Shown here: positions 57,815 to 64,000 of the stretch, one piece after another | Layout: the number at the start of each line of letters is the position of its first letter | How positions within the stretch are numbered: the first letter of the stretch is position 1 | Assembly (NCBI RefSeq): GCF_024055715.1 | Contig: NZ_JAMXMV010000016.1 | Location: 62,001-126,000 of the forward strand | Source: Actinoallomurus soli | GTDB taxonomy: Bacteria; Actinomycetota; Actinomycetes; Streptosporangiales; Streptosporangiaceae | DNA length: 64,000 bases | Direction: 5' to 3' | Notes under the pieces: model-generated | The model's database searches: none | What the model saw: only the letters and a program-made list of their open reading frames with translations | Told to the model about the DNA's origin: nothing | Made by a program: the position numbers and the translations under genes

Positions 57815-58816
57815 TCAGAGCTTGCCGGCGGTGATGTCGGCCAGGCTGACCCGGGTCACCGCGTAAGTGGCGGCAGGGGTGATCTTGCCGGCCGGGCCGG
57901 TGGCTGCTGCCCCCAGCGGGATGCCGGTCTTGGCGTTGATGGTGATCGCCTCGTGGCGGGCCGGCCCCTTATCGGCCTTGGGATCGATCTTGGCCTTGCG
58001 GCCGCCCCCCTCGTACCCCACTTCGGCCGCGCCGGCGGTGAGGGTGAGCGTGGGCCGGCCGCCGGCGGTGCCACGGGTGACGGTGATGCCGGGCAGCGCG
58101 GACACCAGGCGCAGCACCCCGGCCCGTGCCTGGGGGTTGCCGGAGCCCGCGATCAGCGCGTCCTGACAGTTCTCCCAGACGTAGTTGTCGATGTGCAGCC
58201 CCCCGGCCGACCTGTTCTTGACCTGCGCCGAGAGCCAGGCCGGGACCGGGGTTGCCTCGGGCCAGGCCATCTTCAGCAAGGCGGTGTCCAGGTCGCCCTT
58301 CACCGCGTAGGTCGCCGCGGCGACCTCCCGCCGGAACATGCCGTCTCCCTGGTCGTTGTTCTTCTTGACCTCGGCCGGCAGGCCGGCCTTCGTCCGCGAG
58401 AAGAAGTACCGGCCGTCGTCGGTGAACAGGTCCCAGACCGTGACGCTCGTGTGGTCCGACGTCGCCGTCTTGCGTTGCACCAGCGTGGCGTCGCCGGCGG
58501 GCCGCGGCTCGGCGGCGACATCGGCGGCCAGCTTCACCAGTGGCTGCTGGACGACGGCCGATCCGGGATTCGCCGGGTGCGCGCGGCCGGCCTGAGCCGT
58601 TCCGGCCGGCTTGGACGGACCGATGCCGGCCACGCCGATGGCCGTCACCGCCGCGACCGCGACGACGCCGGCCCCGATGCCGCCCCGGACGATTCGGTCG
58701 CGGCGGCAGGCCCGGTGGGCGCGATGCTCAATGGCCGGCACGTCCGGGGTGAAGGGCTGTTCTGCGACCAGGTCGCGAAGCGCCGAGCCCAGGCGCTCTT
58801 CGGTCGGGGAATTCAT
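57815..58816 (-). CDS. CU044_5270-type membrane protein coupled to a SigE-family sigma factor
   Basis: A 333-residue protein with a short cytoplasmic N-terminus (about 1-45: EERLGSALRDLVAEQPFTPD, with RAHRACRRDRIVRGG), one helix (GIGAGVVAVAAVTAIGVAGI) and a large extracellular domain of unknown function. The ATG 58816 overlaps the stop of the sigma gene (ATGA), and AAGGAG is upstream. Membrane proteins in this place usually act as anti-sigma factors or sensors for the sigma gene; that is inferred from context. Confidence 0.8.
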   Translation of the reverse strand: MNSPTEERLGSALRDLVAEQPFTPDVPAIEHRAHRACRRDRIVRGGIGAGVVAVAAVTAIGVAGIGPSKPAGTAQAGRAHPANPGSAVVQQPLVKLAADVAAEPRPAGDATLVQRKTATSDHTSVTVWDLFTDDGRYFFSRTKAGLPAEVKKNNDQGDGMFRREVAAATYAVKGDLDTALLKMAWPEATPVPAWLSAQVKNRSAGGLHIDNYVWENCQDALIAGSGNPQARAGVLRLVSALPGITVTRGTAGGRPTLTLTAGAAEVGYEGGGRKAKIDPKADKGPARHEAITINAKTGIPLGAAATGPAGKITPAATYAVTRVSLADITAGKL

Positions 58817-59313
58817 AGGGGCGACTCCTTGTGCTTCAGGCAGCCTCCGAGCGTGTTCAGCGCCCGGGCGGTCTGGCTCTTCACGGTGCCCTCGCGACAC
58901 CGCATGACGGCAGCGGTCTCCCGCTCGCTCATCCCCTCCAGGTAGCGAAGGACGACGGTGGCCCGCTGCCGGGCCGGGAGGGTCAACAGGGCGCGTAGCA
59001 GATCGGCGCGGTTGACGACCTCGTCAGAGACGTCGGGGACGGCGACCTCGGGATGGTCGGTGCCGGCACGTACGGGCAGTCCGCCATAGCGTTGCCAGTG
59101 TCGGTTGAACTCGTTGATCAGGATGCGCTTGACGTAAGCGTTCCGGTTGTCGGCTCGTTGTACCCGCCGCCAGTGGCGGAAGGCCTTGACGAACGTCTCC
59201 TGTACCAGGTCGTCGGCCAGGTGCCAGTCGCCGCACAGCAGATACGCGGTGCGATGGAGTGAAGCCGCGCGGCCGGCGACGAACTCCCGGTACTCCTCTT
59301 CGGGGCGACTCAT
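58813..59313 (-). CDS. ECF RNA polymerase sigma factor, SigE family
   Basis: A 166-residue sigma factor: region 2 YREFVAGRAASLHRTAYLLC and DDLVQETFVKAFRHWRRVQR, region 4 LLTLPARQRATVVLRYLEGM and SERETAAVMRCREGTVKSQT. I use ATG 59313 (GGAGG directly upstream, start of family similarity); ATG 59343 is possible. It is coupled to the membrane protein downstream. Confidence 0.9.
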   Translation of the reverse strand: MSRPEEEYREFVAGRAASLHRTAYLLCGDWHLADDLVQETFVKAFRHWRRVQRADNRNAYVKRILINEFNRHWQRYGGLPVRAGTDHPEVAVPDVSDEVVNRADLLRALLTLPARQRATVVLRYLEGMSERETAAVMRCREGTVKSQTARALNTLGGCLKHKESPL

Positions 59314-59488
59314 TGCCTCCAGCTTTCGGTGGTTCGTACTCATCCAGAGGCCGGGGCCCGCCGAAAAGGTTCGCAACGAGATTTCATCCCGTCGGTTTTC
59401 GGCTTGACGTCCGGGAATAGGTTCCGTCAGACGGGAATGATGCGGCGACCGGACAGCTTCAGCCGATCGCGTGAGGAAGACCTATTCG

Positions 59489-60550
59489 ATGAAGAAGTCG
59501 GCCGTCGGCGAATCCGCCGGCACCCCCGAGACCGACACCCCCGAGGCCGGCCGTTCAACGGCCGAGACCTCCGAAACCGAAGCTCCAGAGAACACTGAGA
59601 AGGGCACTCCCGAGGAGGAGGCTCCCGAACCCACCGACCTCGGCGTTCGCTGGTGGTGGTCGGCGCTGCGCCGCACCGTCGGCGAGGTGCAGCGCGACGA
59701 ACTCGTCGATCGGGCGGCGTCCCTGACCTACTACGGCGTCCTGTCGGTGTTCCCGGCGCTGCTCGTGCTGGTGTCGCTGCTCGGCCTGGCCGGCAAGAAC
59801 ACGCTGCAGCAGCTCATCGACGAGGTCGGCAAGGCCGCCCCGGGGCCCGTACGCCAGCTGGCGATCAACGCCCTGACCCAGCTGCAGAACGGCGCCGGCA
59901 TCGCCGGTGTCGCCGGGCTGATCAGCCTCTTCGTGGCGCTCTGGTCGTCCTCGGGCTACATCGCCGCCTTCATGCGGGCATCGAACGTCGTCTACGACGT
60001 TCCCGAGGGCAGGCCGCTGTGGAAGACGCTGCCGATCCGCCTGGGCATCACGATCGTCATGCTGGTCTGCCTGACCGTGACGGCGGTGACCGTGGTCGTC
60101 ACGGGCGGCATCGCCCGCCGCGTCGGCGACCTGATCGGAGCACAGTCCGCGACCGTCACCGTCTGGGACATCGCCAAGTGGCCGGTGCTCCTGCTGATCG
60201 TGAGCTTCATGTTCGCGCTGCTGTACTGGGCCTCCCCCAACGCCAAGCAGGGCTTCCGGTGGGTCAGCCCCGGCGGCGTCCTCGCCGTGGTCCTCTGGCT
60301 GGTCGTCTCGGCCGGATTCGCCGTCTACGTCGCGAACTTCGGCTCGTACAACAAGACGTACGGCAGCCTGGCGGGCGTCGTCGTCGCGCTCATCTGGCTG
60401 TGGATGTCCAACCTCGCGATCCTGTTCGGCGCGGAGTTCAACGCCGAGCTCGAACGCAGCCGCGCCATCGAGGCCGGTCTCCCCCCGCGGGAGGAGCCGT
60501 ACGTCGAGCTGCGCGACACCCGGACAATCAAGGATGACGAGGCGCCTTGA
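59489..60550 (+). CDS. YihY/BrkB family inner membrane protein
   Basis: A 353-residue membrane protein. The first ~50 residues are an acidic Thr/Glu/Pro-rich cytoplasmic tail. The BrkB domain then shows RAASLTYYGVLSVFPALLVL, IISLFVALWSSSGY-like GLISLFVALWSSSGYIAAF, and FGSYNKTYGSLAGVVVALIW, with six helices. Function is not established (once called ribonuclease BN by mistake). ATG 59489 has AGGAAGA upstream. Confidence 0.9.
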   Translation: MKKSAVGESAGTPETDTPEAGRSTAETSETEAPENTEKGTPEEEAPEPTDLGVRWWWSALRRTVGEVQRDELVDRAASLTYYGVLSVFPALLVLVSLLGLAGKNTLQQLIDEVGKAAPGPVRQLAINALTQLQNGAGIAGVAGLISLFVALWSSSGYIAAFMRASNVVYDVPEGRPLWKTLPIRLGITIVMLVCLTVTAVTVVVTGGIARRVGDLIGAQSATVTVWDIAKWPVLLLIVSFMFALLYWASPNAKQGFRWVSPGGVLAVVLWLVVSAGFAVYVANFGSYNKTYGSLAGVVVALIWLWMSNLAILFGAEFNAELERSRAIEAGLPPREEPYVELRDTRTIKDDEAP

Positions 60551-60573
60551 GCTGCGCGTTCTAGCCTGGGACG

Positions 60574-61299
60574 GTGACGGCGGCCTTCGAGATCGGTGAG
60601 CCGGCGGGCCAGGGATGGGCGCAGGTCGGCGCGCTGGCCCTTGCCCTGGCCCTGTCGGCGGCGATCGGGATCGAACGCGAGATCCGGCACAAGAGCGCCG
60701 GATTGCGCACTCACACCCTGGTGGGCTTCGCCGCCGCCCTGATCGTGCTGGTCTCGAAGTACGGTTTCACCGACATCCTGGGCCCGCACGTCACGCTGGA
60801 CCCGTCCCGGGTCGCCGCGCAGATCGTCACCGGGATCGGGTTCATCGGCGGTGGCCTGATCTTCGTACGGCGCGACGTGGTCCGCGGCCTGACCACCGCC
60901 GCCATCGTCTGGCTGACCGCCGCCGTGGGCATGGCGGCGGGAGCGGGCCTCTGGCTGCTCGCCATCCTGGTCACGGCGGGGCACTTCCTGGTGGTGTTCG
61001 GCCTGACCCCGCTGGCCGCCCGGCTACCACGGTCGAAGTACGCGCAGTCGCGCCTGCGCCTGGCCTACCGCAGCGGGCGCGGCGCGCTGCGTGAGGCTCT
61101 CGCCCGGTGCACCGGCCGCGGTTTCACCGTCAGCGAGCTGTCGATCGAGGACCGGGGCGAGGACGAGGATCCCCGCGTCGTCTCGGTCTGGCTGTCGGTG
61201 CACGGCACCGGGCCGGTCAACGAGCTGGCCGCGCTGCTCTCGGAGATCGAGGGCGTCGTCGCGATCTCCTCCGATGACGCCAACATCCCACGGGAGTGA
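60574..61299 (+). CDS. MgtC/SapB family membrane protein
   Basis: A 241-residue protein: ALALSAAIGIEREIRHKSAG, LRTHTLVGFAAALIVLVSKY and ITGIGFIGGG-like IVTGIGFIGGGLIFVRRD are the MgtC hallmark, with about five helices. The soluble C-terminal ~90 residues look ACT-like. MgtC proteins act in Mg2+ stress and ATP synthase control. GTG 60574, 23 bases after the BrkB gene. Confidence 0.9.
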   Translation: MTAAFEIGEPAGQGWAQVGALALALALSAAIGIEREIRHKSAGLRTHTLVGFAAALIVLVSKYGFTDILGPHVTLDPSRVAAQIVTGIGFIGGGLIFVRRDVVRGLTTAAIVWLTAAVGMAAGAGLWLLAILVTAGHFLVVFGLTPLAARLPRSKYAQSRLRLAYRSGRGALREALARCTGRGFTVSELSIEDRGEDEDPRVVSVWLSVHGTGPVNELAALLSEIEGVVAISSDDANIPRE

Positions 61300-61314
61300 C
61301 GCTCCCCCTAACGG

Positions 61315-61698
61315 TCAGCCCTGCGGCGCGGACGTGCGGTCGCCGCGGTGCGGGTGGCGTTCGAGCGCTTCGCGGACCGTCGGCTGGATCGGGATCGTCT
61401 GGTCGACGCCCGACATCTGCAGCAGCCGCGCCATGCGGTCGGGAACGGCCGCCAGCGTGAACGACCCACCGGCCTCACCCGCCCAGCGGTGCAGCATGAT
61501 CAGGGCGCTGAGGCCGCTGGAGTCGCAGAAGGGGACGCCGGACACGTCGAGGATCAGGTGCGGATGGCCGTCGCCGCCCGCACCGCGCACGGCGGTGCGG
61601 AACCCGCCGCTGGTGTAGAGGTTCAGCTCACCCTTGACGGTGAGGACAGCGATGGGCCCGCTGACGTCGGTGACGTCAACGTCCAGATCCTTCACCAT
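61315..61698 (-). CDS. STAS-domain anti-sigma factor antagonist
   Basis: A 127-residue SpoIIAA/RsbV-like protein. VLTVKGELNLYTSGGFRTAV precedes the conserved phosphorylation loop GVPFCDSSGLSALI with Ser60. It should bind an anti-sigma kinase in its unphosphorylated form. ATG 61698 after AGGAAAGAGG. No partner anti-sigma kinase is next to it. Confidence 0.92.
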   Translation of the reverse strand: MVKDLDVDVTDVSGPIAVLTVKGELNLYTSGGFRTAVRGAGGDGHPHLILDVSGVPFCDSSGLSALIMLHRWAGEAGGSFTLAAVPDRMARLLQMSGVDQTIPIQPTVREALERHPHRGDRTSAPQG

Positions 61699-61984
61699 CG
61701 GACACCTCTTTCCTAGGGCGGGCGTGCTGCCGATGATAGGTCAGGGCTTCCCCCGAAGGGCGGCCCCACACGTTTCCGGGCCGCCGGATCACCGCTCCCC
61801 GGAGCGCGCCCCAGAAATCTCGGGGGACCGGGAACAAGGGCGTCGTCCGCTCCGTTACACCTCTCGTGGCCGATGTGCCTGGTGTCCCCGGGCCTCATCT
61901 ATCGCCTTCGCGGAATACCGTTCGGCTGGAGCCGCGTTGTGCCTTTCGCCGAGAGGCGACCCGCACATCGGTACACATGCTGCG
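61699..61984. other. Spacer between STAS gene and the terminator of the APC permease
   Basis: About 290 bases with no supported gene or RNA; it should hold the STAS gene promoter on the minus strand. Confidence 0.35.
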
Positions 61985-62015
61985 ACGGCCCTGCCGGGAT
62001 TCCCGGCAGGGCCGT
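61985..62015. terminator. Terminator hairpin after the second APC permease
   Basis: ACGGCCCTGCCGGG and CCCGGCAGGGCCGT form a perfect 14-bp stem with a 3-nt loop, 15 bases past the frameshift-corrected stop (62030) of the permease gene, followed by a T-containing run in both directions. Confidence 0.85.
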
Positions 62016-62055
62016 TCGTCTTCTCCGGGCTACCTCCGGGTCCGCCGGCGGACGG

Positions 62056-63318
62056 TCAGGGCGGCGCCCACCGCCAGCGCCGCGGGCAGGACGAGGTAGG
62101 CACCGCACGACAGCAGCACCAGGCCGGTGAAGACGGTGGCCGCGCGGCGAGCGCACGGCCGCGGCGGTCCTCGCGGGGCAGGAGGCGGACGGCCGCGGCC
62201 GTTCCGACGACCGTGACGGCGGCCAGGCAGGCGGCGGTGGCCCGCATCAGCGTGTCGAGCCCGATCCCGTACGGAACGGCGACGGCGGTGACCAGGCCGG
62301 TGAGCGCGGCCAGCAGTCCCAGGCTGCGGTGCGGCACCCGCCCGGCCGCCGCCCCCTTGGCCAGCGGCGCGGGCAGGGCACCGTCGCGGGCGAGGGCCGC
62401 GCCGAGCCTGGCCCCGCCCGCGATGTAGGTGTTGACGGCGATGAAGCCGAGGATGACGGCGACGACGCCGGTGGCCGTCCGGGCCCCGCTCCCGATGCCC
62501 TCCTGCAGAACCAGGGCGAGCGGGACCGGTGAGGTGGCGGCCCGCCCGCCGAGGACGCCGAGCACGGTGACCACCAGCCCGAGGTACAGCACGCCCACGA
62601 TGAGCAGGGTCAGCGCCGTCGCGCGGAGCATCGACCGGCGCGGGTCGGCGAACTCCCCGGACAGGTGGCTTGCCGCCTCCCACCCCGCGAACGCGAAGAA
62701 CAGCACTCCGGCCGCGTGCACCACGCCGAGCGCGCCGTGCGGGGCGAACGGCGTGAAGTTCCCCCACGACAGTCGCGGTCCCGCCGTGACGATGGCGGTG
62801 GCCAGCAGCGCGGCCAGCCCGCTCACCAGCACCAGCTGAACCCGGCCGGACATGCGCAGCCCGCCGTGGTTGGTCGCGAACGCGGCGGCCAGCAGCCCGA
62901 CCGCCACCACCACCGCCCAGGAGTGATCGAGACCGACGGCGGAGGTGACGTAGTCCCCGCCGATGCGCGCCCCGGCCAGGGTGCCCACCGGAACGATGCC
63001 GAAGAACCACCAGCCGACGATCGCCGCGACCCTCGGCCCGAACGCCCGCCCGGCGAACGTCGCCACCCCGCCGCCGTCGGGGTACCGCGCTCCGAGCGCC
63101 GCGAACGTCAGCGCCACCGGCGCGCTCAGGATCAGCAGGGCCGCCCAGGCCAGGATCGAGGCCGGCCCGGCCGCCGCCGCGGCCAGGTGCGGCAGCGCCA
63201 GCACGCCGGGCCCCAGCACGGCCCCGACGAACAGCGCCGTCCCCTGCGCCGTACCCAGCCGGTGCTCGCGCGCCGGAGCGGCCGCCCCCGCCGGTCCGTT
63301 CCGCGTCGACAGCGCCAC
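62056..63318 (-). CDS. APC superfamily amino acid permease with apparent 3' frameshift
   Basis: A 420-residue transporter as read: LGTAQGTALFVGAVLGPGVL, IVGWWFFGIVPVGTLAGARI, LFFAFAGWEAASHLSGEFAD and VILGFIAVNTYIAGGARLGA fit the APC family (YjeH-like). The last ~25 residues (ARPPSSPAWCCCRAVPTSSC...) are not protein-like, while another frame from about 62150 to 62030 reads ARRAATVFTGLVLLSCGAYL and VLPAALAVGAALTVRRRTRR, a good final helix with basic tail. A single-base loss near 62141-62150 explains both. Either a real mutation or a sequencing error. GTG 63318 follows GGGGGAG. It is divergent from an Lrp-type regulator. Confidence 0.85.
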   Translation of the reverse strand: MALSTRNGPAGAAAPAREHRLGTAQGTALFVGAVLGPGVLALPHLAAAAAGPASILAWAALLILSAPVALTFAALGARYPDGGGVATFAGRAFGPRVAAIVGWWFFGIVPVGTLAGARIGGDYVTSAVGLDHSWAVVVAVGLLAAAFATNHGGLRMSGRVQLVLVSGLAALLATAIVTAGPRLSWGNFTPFAPHGALGVVHAAGVLFFAFAGWEAASHLSGEFADPRRSMLRATALTLLIVGVLYLGLVVTVLGVLGGRAATSPVPLALVLQEGIGSGARTATGVVAVILGFIAVNTYIAGGARLGAALARDGALPAPLAKGAAAGRVPHRSLGLLAALTGLVTAVAVPYGIGLDTLMRATAACLAAVTVVGTAAAVRLLPREDRRGRALAARPPSSPAWCCCRAVPTSSCPRRWRWAPP

Positions 63319-63418
63319 GTCGTCTCCCCCCTGATCGAACGAAACGCCAAGACGCTAGCCATTCGACCGGCCTAAACCGGGGTTCACCGAACATTCGTCC
63401 GAAATCAGGACCAGAATC

Positions 63419-63898
63419 ATGGCCATGGACGAACTAGACGTCGAAATCGTGCGCCTGCTCCAAACGGATGCTCGGCAGTCCAACCGGGAGCTGGCCCGCA
63501 GGCTCGGCATCGCCCCCTCGACCTGCCTGGAGCGGGTCCGGACGTTGACCCGCCGCGGGGTCATCCGCGGCTACCACGCCGACATCAGCCTGGCCGCCCT
63601 CAACCGTGGCGTACAGGGCCTGGTCGCCGTGAAGCTGCGCGTGTCGAGCCGGCCGTTCATCGACGCCTTCCAGGAGTTCGCGTCCCGGCTCCCCGAAGTG
63701 CTGAGCGTGTTCGTCATCTCCGGCGACGACGACTTCGTCCTGCACGTGGCGGTGCAGGACCTGGACCGCCTGCACGCGTTCCTCATCGACCGGCTGAGCA
63801 AGCGCCGGGAGGTCGCCGGATTCCGTACGTCGGTGGTCTTCCAGCAGGTCGGCAACCCGGTCCTCGACCGCCTCGACGACCCTCACCCGACCCCCTGA
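63419..63898 (+). CDS. Lrp/AsnC family transcriptional regulator
   Basis: A 159-residue regulator: N-terminal HTH (DELDVEIVRLLQTDARQSNR, then LGIAPSTCLERVRTLTRRGV) and a C-terminal RAM/AsnC ligand domain (VAVKLRVSSRPFIDAFQEFA, FVISGDDDFVLHVAVQDLDR). It probably senses an amino acid and controls the divergent permease gene; the 100-bp space between them holds two CATTCG-x-CC direct repeats. ATG 63419 or ATG 63425. Confidence 0.93.
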   Translation: MAMDELDVEIVRLLQTDARQSNRELARRLGIAPSTCLERVRTLTRRGVIRGYHADISLAALNRGVQGLVAVKLRVSSRPFIDAFQEFASRLPEVLSVFVISGDDDFVLHVAVQDLDRLHAFLIDRLSKRREVAGFRTSVVFQQVGNPVLDRLDDPHPTP

Positions 63899-64000
63899 GG
63901 CCCCCGAGCCCACGCCCCGCTTCTCACCCGCCCACGCCGCCCCGACAGGCCGATCGCGACACCGACGCCCGGATCGGTCGGCCGCGGCATACAGAAGTCT

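Overview
The window is chromosomal DNA from a very GC-rich filamentous actinomycete. The signs are a CvnA-E conservon with a CYP157-type P450, a galU-glp/moeA-moaC-mogA-GNAT-glpR/sepX division block, three LytR-CpsA-Psr (LCP) paralogues, a mycothiol-type DinB enzyme, many GTG/TTG starts, and no CCA encoded in the tRNA. A family such as Thermomonosporaceae or Streptosporangiaceae would fit, but the sequence alone does not settle it.

Layout. 0-9.7 kb is a cell-envelope block: the front of a sensor kinase, three tandem LCP glycopolymer ligases (all minus strand), a 67-residue EF-hand protein, and a sigma-like protein fused to a membrane helix and a long low-complexity tail. 9.8-20.6 kb is a carbohydrate (probably alpha-galactoside) locus: a Gfo/Idh/MocA oxidoreductase, two ABC permeases and a lipoprotein binding protein without an ATPase, a GH36 enzyme, a secreted DUF4832-like protein with a C-terminal carbohydrate-binding module, a GH4-like enzyme and a DeoR repressor. 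A 16-bp element shared by the two main leaders is a candidate DeoR operator.

20.6-30.8 kb is an accessory island with weaker codon bias and long gaps. It holds hypothetical genes, an HTH regulator overlapping an HExxxH metallopeptidase, two small divergent genes, a hemC away from other haem genes, a mycothiol-type DinB enzyme and a GNAT. It ends at a frameshifted integrase relic beside tRNA-Ala(CGC), the usual edge of an integrated element. 31-37.5 kb is core: glpR/sepX, GNAT, mogA, moaC, glp/moeA and galU (minus), then 5-formyl-THF cyclo-ligase and a D-2-hydroxyacid dehydrogenase (plus).

37.6-46.6 kb carries a K+/H+ antiporter, an FmdB zinc-ribbon gene behind a CIRCE-like operator, an MMPL transporter, an MTA phosphorylase-family enzyme, a SAF protein, a VanY-like peptidase and an ADP-ribosylglycohydrolase. 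Three different tandem repeats sit at or just after gene 3' ends here (14, 60 and 68 bp periods). 46.6-51 kb is the conservon. 51.3-64 kb has a secreted protein ending in LPVTG, an L,D-transpeptidase, a coupled pair (REC-thioredoxin reductase fusion plus cyclic-nucleotide-binding histidine kinase), two APC permeases (one with an apparent frameshift), a SigE-type ECF sigma with a coupled membrane protein, BrkB, MgtC and STAS proteins, and an Lrp/AsnC regulator.

The best leads for new biology are the HTH-metallopeptidase module in the tRNA-Ala island, the membrane-tethered sigma-like protein, the GH4 enzyme lacking two usual active-site asparagines, and the gene-end tandem repeats, one of which makes three translationally coupled mini-ORFs.
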